From Cepaea nemoralis (Eukaryota; Mollusca; Gastropoda; Stylommatophora; Helicidae), in assembly GCA_014155875.1 (NCBI GenBank), contig JACEFZ010013233.1:104501-168500 (forward strand): 64,000 bases of DNA. The letters run 5' to 3'. Below are positions 53,201-63,499 of this stretch, one piece after another (the stretch's first letter is position 1; each line of letters begins with the position of its first letter). Both the position numbers and the translations under genes were made by a program. A model generated the notes under the pieces. That model saw only the letters and a program-made list of their open reading frames with translations. It ran no database searches and was not told the origin of the DNA.

Positions 53201-56200
53201 GTGAGAAGTCCTGATCGTTCGGGTCCCATCGATTGACGGACGTCGGTCGCGGCAATTGGGCAATCTTGAGCATAGCCTACGATGGGTAGTGTTGTGATGT
53301 TCTGTTGTGATAATTTGGTGTGTCCAGTGTGTGCCGCGTGGTTACACACCCGCTTCACACGCGTGATCCGGGACTGTTTCCGGATCCGGTCAGGGATATG
53401 CACTACTGACGAGCTCAAATGAGGGCGAAACTCGAGTATAGTGCTTCCATATTGACGTGGATAGGCCTTAGGTTCATACCAGAATGCGATCGGCGTTGCC
53501 AGTAGTGGGTTGTGCTCAATATTTAAATTTCAAATCCCGAAACAACCACATAATCAATTGATTATTGCTCACTGGATTTAGGAGGCCTGGTGTTCCTTGC
53601 CAGTGAGAAGTCCTGATCGTTCGGGTCCCATCGATTGACGGACGTCGGTCGCGGCAATTGGGCAATCTTGAGCATAGCCTACGATGGGTAGTGTTGTGAT
53701 GTTCTGTTGTGATAATTTGGTGTGTCCAGTGTGTGCCGCGTGGTTACACACCCGCTTCACACGCGTGATCCGGGACTGTTTCCGGATCCGGTCAGGGATA
53801 TGCACTACTGACGAGCTCAAATGAGGGCGAAACTCGAGTATAGTGCTTCCATATTGACGTGGATAGGCCTTAGGTTCATACCAGAATGCGATCGGCGTTG
53901 CCAGTAGTGGGTTGTGCTCAATATTTAAATTTCAAATCCCGAAACAACCACATAATCAATTGATTATTGCTCACTGGATTTAGGAGGCCTGGTGTTCCTT
54001 GCCAGTGAGAAGTCCTGATCGTTCGGGTCCCATCGATTGACGGACGTCGGTCGCGGCGATTGGGCAATCTTGAGCATAGCCTACGATGGGTAGTGTTGTG
54101 ATGTTCTGTTGTGATAATTTGGTGTGTCCAGTGTGTGCCGCGTGGTTACACACCCGCTTCACACGCGTGATCCGGGACTGTTTCCGGATCCGGTCAGGGA
54201 TATGCACTACTGACGAGCTCAAATGAGGGCGAAACTCGAGTATAGTGCTTCCATATTGACGTGGATAGGCCTTAGGTTCATACCAGAATGCGATCAGCGT
54301 TGCCAGTAGTGGGTTGTGCTCAATATTTAAATTTCAAATCCCGAAACAACCACATAATCAATTGATTATTGCTCACTGGATTTAGGAGGCCTGGTGTTCC
54401 TTGCCAGTGAGAAGTCCTGATCGTTCGGGTCCCATCGATTGACGGACGTCGATCGCGGCAATTGGGCAATCTTGAGCATAGCCTACGATGGGTAGTGTTG
54501 AGATGTTCTGTTGTGATAATTTGGTGTGTCCAGTGTGTGCCGCGTGGTTACACACTCGCTTCACACGCGTGATCCGGGACTGTTTCCGGATCCGGTCAGG
54601 GATGTGCACTACTGACGAGCTCAAATGAGGGCGAAACTCGAGTATAGTGCTTCCATATTGACGTGGATAGGCCTTAGGTTCATACCAGAATGCGATCGGC
54701 GTTGCCAGTAGTGGGTTGTGCTCAATATTTAAATTTCAAATCCCGAAACAACCACATAATCAATTGATTATTGCTCACTGGATTTAGGAGGCCTGGTGTT
54801 CCTTGCCAGTGAGAAGTCCTGATCATTCGGGTCCCATCGATTGACGGACGTCGGTCGCGTCGATTGGGCAATCTTGAGCATAGCCTACGATGGGTAGTGT
54901 TGTGATGTTCTGTTGTGATAATTTGGTGTGTCCAGTGTGTGCCGCGTGGTTACACACCCGCTTCACACGCGTGATCCGGGACTGTTTCCGGATCCGGTCA
55001 GGGATAGTGCACTACTGACGAGCTCAAATGAGGGCGAAACTCGAGTATAGTGCTTCCATATTGACGTGGATAGGCCTTAGATTCATACCAGAATGCGATC
55101 GGCGTTGCCAGTAGTGGGTTGTGCTCAATATTTAAATTTCAAATCCCGAAACAACCACATAATCAATTGATTATTGCTCACTGGATTTAGGAGGCCTGGT
55201 GTTCCTTGCCAGTGAGAAGTCCTGATCGTTCGGGTCCCATCGATTGACGGACGTCGGTCGCGGCAATTGGGCAATCTTGAGCATAGCCTACGATGGGTAG
55301 TGTTGAGATGTTCTGTTGTGATAATTTGGTGTGTCCAGTGTGTGCCGCGTGGTTACACACCCGCTTCACATGCGTGATCCGGAATTGTTTCCGGATCCGG
55401 TCAGGGATGTGCACTACTGACGAGCTCAAATGAGGGCGAAACTCGAGTATAGTGCTTCCATATTGACGTGGATAGGCCTTAGGTTCATACCAGAATGCGA
55501 TCGGCGTTGCCAGTAGTGGGTTGTGCTCAATATTTAAATTTCACATCCCGAAACAACCACATAATCAATTGATTATTGCTCACTGGATTTAGGAGGCCTG
55601 GTGTTCCTTGCCAGAGAGAAGTCCTGATCGTTCGGGTCCCATCGATTGACGGACGTCGGTCGCGGCGATTGGGCAATCTTGAGCATAGCCTACGATGGGT
55701 AGTGTTGTGATGTTCTGTTGTGATAATTTGGTGTGTCCAGTGTGTGCCGCGTGGTTACACACCCGCTTCACACGCGTGATCCGGGACTGTTTCCGGATCC
55801 GGTCAGGGATATGCACTACTGACGAGCTCAAATGAGGGCGAAACTCGAGTATAGTGCTTCCATATTGACGTGGATAGGCCTTAGGTTCATACCAGAATGC
55901 GATCGGCGTTGCCAGTAGTGGGTTGTGCTCAATATTTAAATTTCAAATCCCGAAACAACCACATAATCAATTGATTATTTCTCACTGGATTTAGGAGGCC
56001 TGGTGTTCCTTGCCAGTGAGAAGTCCTGATCGTTCGGGTCCCATCGATTGACGGACGTCGATCGCGGCAATTGGGCAATCTTGAGCATAGCCTACGATGG
56101 GTAGTGTTGAGATGTTCTGTTGTGATAATTTGGTGTGTCCAGTGTGTGCCGCGTGGTTACACACCCGCTTCACACGCGTGATCCGGGACTGTTTCCGGAT

Positions 56201-59200
56201 CCGGTCAGGGATGTGAACTACTGACGAGCTCAAATGAGGGCGAAACTCGAGTATAGTGCTTCCATATTGACGTGGATAGGCCTTAGGTTCATACCAGAAT
56301 GCGATCGGCGTTGCCAGTAGTGGGTTGTGCTCAATATTTAAATTTCAAATCCCGAAACAACCACATAATCAATTGATTATTGCTCACTGGATTTAGGAGG
56401 CCTGGTGTTCCTTGCCAGTGAGAAGTCCTGATCGTTCGGGTCCCATCGATTGACGGACGTCGGTCGCGGCGATTGGGCAATCTTGAGCATAGCCTACGAT
56501 GGGTAGTGTTGTGATGTTCTGTTGTGATAATTTGGTGTGTCCAGTGTGTGCCGCGTGGTTACACACCCGCTTCACACGCGTGATCCGGGACTGTTTCCGG
56601 ATCCGGTCAGGGATATGCACTACTGACGAGCTCAAATGAGGGCGAAACTCGAGTATAGTGCTTCCATATTGACGTGGATAGGCCTTAGGTTCATACCAGA
56701 ATGCGATCGGCGTTGCCAGTAGTGGGTTGTGCTCAATATTTAAATTTCAAATCCCGAAACAACCACATAATCAATTGATTATTGCTCACTGGATTTAGGA
56801 GGCCTGGTGTTCCTTGCCAGTGAGAAGTCCTGATCGTTCGGGTCCCATCGATTGACGGACGTTGGTCGCGGCGATTGGGCAATCTTGAGCATAGCCTACG
56901 ATGGGTAGTGTTGTGATGTTCTGTTGTGATAATTTGGTGTGTCCAGTGTGTGCCGCGTGGTTACACACCCGCTTCACACGCGTGATCCGGGACTGTTTCC
57001 GGATCCGGTCAGGGATGTGCACTACTGACGAGCTCAAATGAGGGCGAAACTCGAGTATAGTGCTTCCATATTGACGTGGATAGGCCTTAGATTCATACCA
57101 GAATGCGATCGGCGTTGCCAGTAGTGGGTTGTGCTCAATATTTAAATTTCAAATCCCGAAACAACCACATAATCAATTGATTATTGCTCACTGGATTTAG
57201 GAGGCCTGGTGTTCCTTGCCAGTGAGAAGTCCTGATCGTTCGGGTCCCATCGATTGACGGACGTCGGTCGCGGCAATTGGGCAATCTTGAGCATAGCCTA
57301 CGATGGGTAGTGTTGAGATGTTCTGTTGTGATAATTTGGTGTGTCCAGTGTGTGCCGCGTGGTTACACACCCGCTTCACACGCGTGATCCGGGACTGTTT
57401 CCGGATCCGGTCAGGGATGTGCACTACTGACGAGCTCAAATGAGGGCGAAACTCGAGTATAGTGCTTCCATATTGACGTGGATAGGCCTTAGGTTCATAC
57501 CAGAATGCGATCGGCGTTGCCAGTAGTGGGTTGTGCTCAATATTTAAATTTCAAATCCCGAAACAACCACATAATCAATTGATTATTGCTCACTGGATTT
57601 AGGAGGCCTGGTGTTCCTTGCCAGTGAGAAGTCCTGATCGTTCGGGTCCCATCGATTGACGGACGTCGGTCGCGGCGATTGGGCAATCTTGAGCATAGCC
57701 TACGATGGGTAGTGTTGTGATGTTCTGTTGTGATAATTTGGTGTGTCCAGTGTGTGCCGCGTGGTTACACACCCGCTTCACACGCGTGATCCGGGACTGT
57801 TTCCGGATCCGGTCAGGGATATGCACTACTGACGAGCTCAAATGAGGGCGAAACTCGAGTATAGTGCTTCCATATTGACGTGGATAGGCCTTAGGTTCAT
57901 ACCAGAATGCGATCGGCGTTGCCAGTAGTGGGTTGTGCTCAATATTTAAATTTCAAATCCCGAAACAACCACATAATCAATTGATTATTGCTCACTGGAT
58001 TTAGGAGGCCTGGTGTTCCTTGCCAGAGAGAAGTCCTGATCGTTCGGGTCCCATCGATTGACGGACGTCGATCGCGGCAATTGGGCAATCTTGAGCATAG
58101 CCTACGATGGGTAGTGTTGAGATGTTCTGTTGTGATAATTTGGTGTGTCCAGTGTGTGCCGCGTGGTTACACACTCGCTTCACACGCGTGATCCGGGACT
58201 GTTTCCGGATCCGGTCAGGGATATGCACTACTGACGAGCTCAAATGAGGGCGAAACTCGAGTATAGTGCTTCCATATTGACGTGGATAGGCCTTAGGTTC
58301 ATACCAGAATGCGATCGGCGTTGCCAGTAGTGGGTTGTGCTCAATATTTAAATTTCAAATCCCGAAACAACCACATAATCAATTGATTATTGCTCACTGG
58401 ATTTAGGAGGCCTGGTGTTCCTTGCCAGTGAGAAGTCCTGATCGTTCGGGTCCCATCGATTGACGGACGTCGGTCGCGGCGATTGGGCAATCTTGAGCAT
58501 AGCCTACGATGGGTAGTGTTGTGATGTTCTGTTGTGATAATTTGGTGTGTCCAGTGTGTGCCGCGTGGTTACACACCCGCTTCACACGCGTGATCCGGGA
58601 CTGTTTCCGGATCCGGTCAGGGATATGCACTACTGACGAGCTCAAATGAGGGCGAAACTCGAGTATAGTGCTTCCATATTGACGTGGATAGGCCTTAGGA
58701 TTCATACCAGAATGCGATCGGCGTTGCCAGTAGTGGGTTGTGCTCAATATTTAAATTTCAAATCCCGAAACAACCACATAATCAATTGATTATTGCTCAC
58801 TGGATTTAGGAGGCCTGGTGTTCCTTGCCAGTGAGAAGTCCTGATCGTTCGGGTCCCATCGATTGACGGACGTCGGTCGCGGCAATTGGGCAATCTTGAG
58901 CATAGCCTACGATGGGTAGTGTTGTGATGTTCTGTTGTGATAATTTGGTGTGTCCAGTGTGTGCCGCGTGGTTACACACCCGCTTCACACGCGTGATCCG
59001 GGACTGTTTCCGGATCCGGTCAGGGATATGCACTACTGACGAGCTCAAATGAGGGCGAAACTCGAGTATAGTGCTTCCATATTGACGTGGATAGGCCTTA
59101 GGTTCATACCAGAATGCGATCGGCGTTGCCAGTAGTGGGTTGTGCTCAATATTTAAATTTCAAATCCCGAAACAACCACATAATCAATTGATTATTGCTC

Positions 59201-59433
59201 ACTGGATTTAGGAGGCCTGGCGTTCCTTGCCAGTGAGAAGTCCTGATCGTTCGGGTCCCATCGATTGACGGACGTCGGTCGTGGCAATTGTGCAATCTTG
59301 AGCATAGCCTTCGATGGGTAGTGTTGTGATGTTCTGTTGTGATAATTTGGTGTGTCCAGTGTGTGCCGCGTGGTTACACACCCGCTTCACACGCGTGATC
59401 CGGGACTGTTTCCGGATCCGGTCAGGGATATGC
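50286..59433 (-). repeat. Inverted satellite array, variable distal flank with alternating monomers (23 monomers)
   Basis: Two monomer types roughly alternate from about 51566 to 58243. One type has GGCAATTGGG, GTTGAGATG and often GATGTGCAC. The other has GGCGATTGGG and GTTGTGATG. First-type monomers lie at about 51566, 52370, 54382, 55187, 55991, 57197 and 58001. Rare variants recur 2010 bp (five monomers) apart: TTAGATTCATACC near 55077 and 57087, and GACGTCGATCGCGG near 56053 and 58063. The array stops at 59433 after GGATATGCA. Confidence 0.94.
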
Positions 59434-59730
59434 AAGTAGTATAGTATGGTTTCCAGACCCCACTTTCAGCCTACACAGGTAGGTTGATAGGGTTTATGAA
59501 GGAAATATGGGTAAAATTGTCGACTCGGCTCCAGAACCTGGAGGCATGAGTTATGAAGGAAATATTTTGAGTTGGGCGGGTGAAATTTTTTCGGCGTGCC
59601 TGGTGGGAACGTATTATTTTGTTCGTGGGAACGGGTTTTTTGACGGGTGTAAAAGTAATTAAGGTAAATGTTTAGTTGGTTCTGGAAAGCGAAAGGGAAA
59701 GTTATTTTGGTTACATCTATTAGTATGGGT
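59434..59730. other. Unique spacer after the satellite
   Basis: No gene or RNA recognised. The plus strand is rich in G and T. A CAGGTAGGTTGATAGGG stretch and two GAAGGAAATAT repeats (59500 and 59558) are the only visible motifs. Confidence 0.6.
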
Positions 59731-60186
59731 AGTGATAAACAAGGGTGTGATGGGTCGTTCTACTCATGGGTATATGGTGGTGGCGTATATGAATGTGTAT
59801 GCATGGTGATGTATACACAAGGGTGTGATGGGTATATGGTGGTTACGTATATGAATGTGTCTGTGTAGTGATGTATACACAAGGGTGTGATGGGTATATG
59901 GTGGTTACGTATATGAATGTGTATGTGTAGTGATGTATAAACAAGGGTATGATGGGTCGTTCTACTCATGGGTATATGGTGGTGGCGTAGACATAATGTG
60001 TATGTGTAGTGATGTATAAACAAGGGTGTGATGGGTCGTTCTACTCGTGGGTATATGGTGGTGGCGTAGACATAATGTGTATGTGTAGTGATGTATACAC
60101 AAGGGTGTGATGGGTATATGGTGGTTACGTATATGAATGTGTATGCGTGGTGTAGTGATGTATAAACAAGGGTGTGATGGGTCGTG
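59731..60186 (+). repeat. Minisatellite with 62-bp and 79-bp units
   Basis: Six units plus a partial. The short unit (62 bp, for example 59808-59869 and 59870-59931) reads GATGTATACACAAGGGTGTG and continues through GGTGGTTACGTATATGAATG. The long unit (79 bp, for example 59932-60010 and the next) is the same with about 17 extra bases, TCGTTCTACTC(A/G)TGGG, and GGCGTAGACATAATG in place of the middle. Histidine-rich minus-strand open frames here are repeat translations. Confidence 0.9.
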
Positions 60187-60375
60187 GTTATACTCGACGA
60201 AGTAAGAGATGGTTACTATCATCTGAACAGTGTGATAGTAGTGAAGGTAAAGGGTGGTATATTCACTACCATCATTACAAAGGAAAGCGTATAAAGTTAT
60301 AATGGGTATGGTGGTAAGGGGTATTAGTGATCAAGTAGGAGTGATACAGGGGTGGTCATAAATATAATAAGAGGT
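60187..60375. other. Spacer between minisatellites
   Basis: No gene seen. The sequence is G/T- and A-rich, with an imperfect hairpin (TACTATC ... GATAGTA, about 60215-60240). Confidence 0.5.
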
Positions 60376-61085
60376 GTTCGCAATTACACACTGGTCAACC
60401 AGTGGTCAAGCAATGGTCAAGTAAGGGTCAAGTGGTCATGTAAGGAAAGTTTTAAGGGAAATTGGTCGTAGTGACATGGTAATGTTTAAATTAGTGGTAA
60501 ATTACTGGTCAAGTAGTGGTCAAGCAGTGGTCAAGCAAGGAAAATTTTAGGGAAATGTTAGGGAAAAGTGATGGTAATGAGATGGTGATGATTAAAGAGT
60601 GGTAAATTAGTGGTCAATCAGTGGTCAAGTAAGGAAAATTTTAAGGGAAATTGGTCGTAGTGACATTGTAATGTTTAAATTAGTGGTAAATTAGTGGTCA
60701 AGTAGTGGTCAAGCAGTGTTCAAGCAGTGGTCAAGTGAGGAAAATTTTAGGGAAATGTTAGGGAAAAGTGATTGTAATGAGATGGTGATGATTAAAGAGT
60801 GGTAAATTAATGGTCAAGCAGTGGTCAAGCAATGGTCAAGTGGTCAAGTAAGGAAAATTTTAGGGAAAATTGGTCATAGTGACATGGTAATGCTTAAATT
60901 AGTGGTAAATTAGTGATCAAGTAGCGGTCAAGTAGTGGTCAAGCAGTGGTCAAGCGAGGAAAAATTTAGGGAAATTTTAGGGAAAAGTGATTGTAATGAT
61001 ATGGTGATGCTTAAAGGGTGGTAAATTAGTGGTCAAGTAGTGGTCAAGCAGTGTTCAAGTAGTGGTCAAGTAGTCGAGTGACCAC
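60376..61085 (+). repeat. GGTCAAG minisatellite, two-unit higher-order repeat
   Basis: Clusters of AGTGGTCAAGCAGTGGTCAA alternate with two spacer types. One spacer reads GGAAATTGGTCGTAGTGACA then ATGTTTAAATTAGTGG. The other reads TTAGGGAAATGTTAGGG, AAAAGTGAT and GAGATGGTGATGATTAAAGAG. The alternation gives a composite period of about 200-230 bp repeated roughly three times, with GGTCAAG counts varying between 2 and 5 per cluster. Confidence 0.9.
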
Positions 61086-61149
61086 TTAAATTGTAGGGGA
61101 AAGTATGTATAGTGCAATGGTGGTGGGTAAAGTGAGGAAGAATCAATAG

Positions 61150-62010
61150 TAGTGATAATACTACTACGAATATTAGCGACAAGCACAAAGACAACCAAGT
61201 ACATACTTGATACACACAAATACAAAGACAACGAAACACACACACACGTACACACATACAGATACAGAAGTACAGACAAACCATACCATTACTACTGTCA
61301 CAACAACAGCTATACACAAGTACACACCCATAATCAAAGACACAAAGAGGGTCACACACACACACACACATACAAACACAAAGGCAACCATACACAGACA
61401 ACCCATACCATTACTACTGTCATCACAACTATACACACACGTGTACACACATACAAGCACAAAGTCAACCGCACACACCCATAAACATCCACTCAAGTAC
61501 AGACACAGGAAAACAAAGAAGCAAACAAGGACAGACACACTCACACATAATCAATTACACAAATACACACCTACAAACACAAAGACAACCACACACAGAC
61601 ACATTTGTACATACAGACATACACATAAAGACAGACAAGCACAAAGACAAACCATACCAGTACTACTGTCACAACAACAGATATACACATGTGCAGACAC
61701 ACTCACCCATACACAAGAACACTCAAAGACAAATACAAAGACAGCCAAGTACACACACATACACACCCATCGCCTAGGATTACTACTGTCATCACAACTA
61801 TACTCAAGTACAGATACACCCATCGCCTAGTATTACTACTGTCATCACAACTATATACAACCACGTACAGACACGCGTACAACAACAAAGACAGACACAA
61901 AACACATACAGACACCCATACACACTTGATACACTTGTACATACAGACACATAAGTACACAAAAAACAAAGACACACCCAAAACACTACTACTGGTACCT
62001 CAATCAGTAT
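61150..62010 (+). repeat. CA-rich minisatellite with a TTACTACTGTCATCACAACT motif
   Basis: ACACACA-rich sequence with at least five copies of a TTACTACTGTCA(T/-)CA core (about 61291, 61406, 61652, 61779 and 61832), usually preceded by CCATACCA or CCATCGCCTAG and followed by CTATAC and CA-repeats. Spacing varies from about 50 to 250 bp. The 207-codon Thr/His-rich open frame at 61207-61830 and its minus-strand counterparts are translations of this repeat. Confidence 0.88.
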
Positions 62011-62215
62011 AGATACACTTACCCATAAGACTAAACTATACACACCACATACCCCCTTTTGGTAAAGAACGCGGATGTCCGAGACAGTCCCTACGTCATC
62101 ACCGCCATGTGCAAAAGTCATTAAGTGGTAGCATGAGTCATCGGTGTGTAGGGAAGCAGGCGTGAGAATAGCTTGTCTAACTGCCACGTCAGCTACGTCG
62201 TGTGCAGAACCAGTG

Positions 62216-62252
62216 TATAAAATAGACGGCGTCTCTTGTGAGCACAGTACCA
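62216..62252 (+). promoter_or_regulatory. Candidate TATA promoter for the zinc-finger gene
   Basis: TATAAAATA at 62216-62224 is followed 30 bp later by CACAGTA, with the A at 62246 as a plausible transcription start resembling the animal initiator. The spacing is right for RNA polymerase II, and a C2H2 ORF begins about 310 bp downstream. Transcription is inferred. Confidence 0.55.
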
Positions 62253-62474
62253 GTTCACGGGCTGACTTGGGTATCTACAGAGGTGCTTCAAGCTGGTGTG
62301 AGCAGTGTTCGTGTCGTCGGCAGATATTGTTCACGTGCTGACTTGGGTAGCTACAGCGGTGAAACTTGGTGTGAGCGTTATTCGTGTAGTAAGCAGATAT
62401 TGTTCACGTACTGATTTGGCTAGCTACAGCAGTGAAACTTGGTGTGAACCTTATTCGTTTCGTCGGCATCTGAT
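62253..62474 (+). repeat. Three tandem 73-76 bp repeats in the presumed 5' leader
   Basis: Units start at 62253, 62329 and 62402 with GTTCACG(G/T)(G/A)CTGA. They share TTGG(G/C)TA(T/G)CTACAG, CTTGGTGTGAGC-like and TTCGT(G/T)...CGGCA segments. They lie between the candidate start site and the ATG, so they would be part of the mRNA leader. The second and third copies are more alike than either is to the first. Confidence 0.85.
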
Positions 62475-62538
62475 AAAACAGTGAAACATTGTATACATCA
62501 GAACTTTTTGCTGTTGTAAGAAAGCGAAAGTGTGTCTT

Positions 62539-62607
62539 ATGACCAGTTGTCAATATGACCACCAGATCTACTTTCACGTGTTCAGTGTGCGACAAAGACT
62601 TCCGTGA
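62539..62607 (+). CDS. Short overlapping upstream ORF
   Basis: An ATG at 62539, in a weak context (C at -3), opens a 22-codon frame that ends at TGA 62605-62607, inside the zinc-finger coding region and out of frame with it. Such overlapping upstream frames usually reduce translation of the main ORF by consuming scanning ribosomes. That is general knowledge; there is no direct evidence here. Confidence 0.3.
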   Translation: MTSCQYDHQIYFHVFSVRQRLP

Positions 62608-63136
62608 TGCGAATAATCTTAATCGTCACATTCGGACCATTCACGGTACGAAATCATACTTATGTCATATCTGTGGACAACTTTTCAACAGAAAAGACAA
62701 TCTACAAAGACACATGCGAATACGTCATCAACCACCTATGAATACATCAGAACCAGAGACGACAGCGCCATATGTATATTTACAACAGCCTCGTAGTGTA
62801 AGTCAAGTACCAGACTGCCATCACTGTATCTTCAATGATAGCCTTACCCGATACAATGGGAACATTCACAATGATTATCCCTGTCAGATACGTACCAATC
62901 TATACAATTCGAACCTACAACGTTACTTACATCACCAGACATCACGAGAAAGGATGACACCCTTAGACACCCTGGCAACACCTCCACTCATAGTAGCAGA
63001 GGATATCCAACCAAATGATAGAGACAGCTTGGCAGCCCTTAAGGCGTACTGCAAGGACCTCTCGATTATGCTACCCAATCAAATGGTAGTATTAGAAAAA
63101 AGCGTCGACCACCGCTACCGGGTGGTTTTGGTATGA
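62555..63136 (+). CDS. C2H2 zinc-finger protein, two fingers (193 aa)
   Basis: Likely nuclear nucleic-acid-binding protein. Two adjacent C2H2 fingers lie at the N-terminus. Finger 1 (residues 7-30) has Cys9, Cys12, His25 and His30, with Phe16 and Leu22 in the core. Finger 2 (35-58) has Cys37, Cys40, His53 and His58, with Phe44 and Leu50. Both have C-x2-C-x12-H-x4-H spacing and are joined by a short GTKSY linker. The remaining 135 residues match no family I recognise; the last third is acidic to neutral (IVAEDIQPNDRD, then a hydrophobic VVLV end). The ATG at 62555 has A at -3, a good context. The ORF has no visible intron, and no AATAAA was noticed within about 250 bp downstream. It could be a single-exon gene, a first exon (GGTATG at the end could serve as a donor site) or a retrocopy. 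Target genes are unknown. Confidence 0.82.
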   Translation: MTTRSTFTCSVCDKDFRDANNLNRHIRTIHGTKSYLCHICGQLFNRKDNLQRHMRIRHQPPMNTSEPETTAPYVYLQQPRSVSQVPDCHHCIFNDSLTRYNGNIHNDYPCQIRTNLYNSNLQRYLHHQTSRERMTPLDTLATPPLIVAEDIQPNDRDSLAALKAYCKDLSIMLPNQMVVLEKSVDHRYRVVLV

Positions 63137-63499
63137 TAAAAAGAAGTATTCAGATATCTCATGTGTGATGACTTCGACAACAACAGTGTTTTTGATAGTC
63201 AACCAGCAGAGCCCAGAAGAATGAAGATCACTAATCCAGAACTTTTTGGTTTTTCACTAATCATGTATGTCATTGATTTTTTTTCTTATGATATATCACT
63301 AAACTGTTTTGATGAATATGTTGTGAACACACATATTTTGGTGATAAAAATATTGAAATCAAGATTTTTGTTTTGTTGATTTTCTTTAGTGGGTTGTTTT
63401 CATGACGTTGTCTTTTTCTTGATGGAACAGAGACACATACAGACATGCACAGAGACATTTTATACATACATGAACAAACTCGGGGGAAAAGTTATGGCA
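63137..63499. other. Presumed 3' flank of the zinc-finger gene
   Basis: AT-rich. A 72-codon open frame (63161-63379, ATG) follows closely. Its first 30 residues look protein-like, but the rest is hydrophobic AT-rich translation. It might be the remnant of a longer gene end, or nothing. No RNA gene was seen. Confidence 0.45.

Noticed and set aside
1..59433. CRISPR array
   Set aside because: Repeats are 402 bp and contiguous, with no spacers; the genome is eukaryotic.
59760..60222. His/Ile-rich minus-strand frames
   Set aside because: Translations of the 62/79-bp minisatellite.
61207..61830. 207-codon Thr/His-rich open frame
   Set aside because: A CA-rich minisatellite translated; the other frames are also open for the same reason.
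63161..63379. 72-codon open frame after the zinc-finger gene
   Set aside because: Only its first 30 residues look protein-like; no domain, and the rest is AT-rich hydrophobic translation. Noted in the 3' flank entry rather than called.
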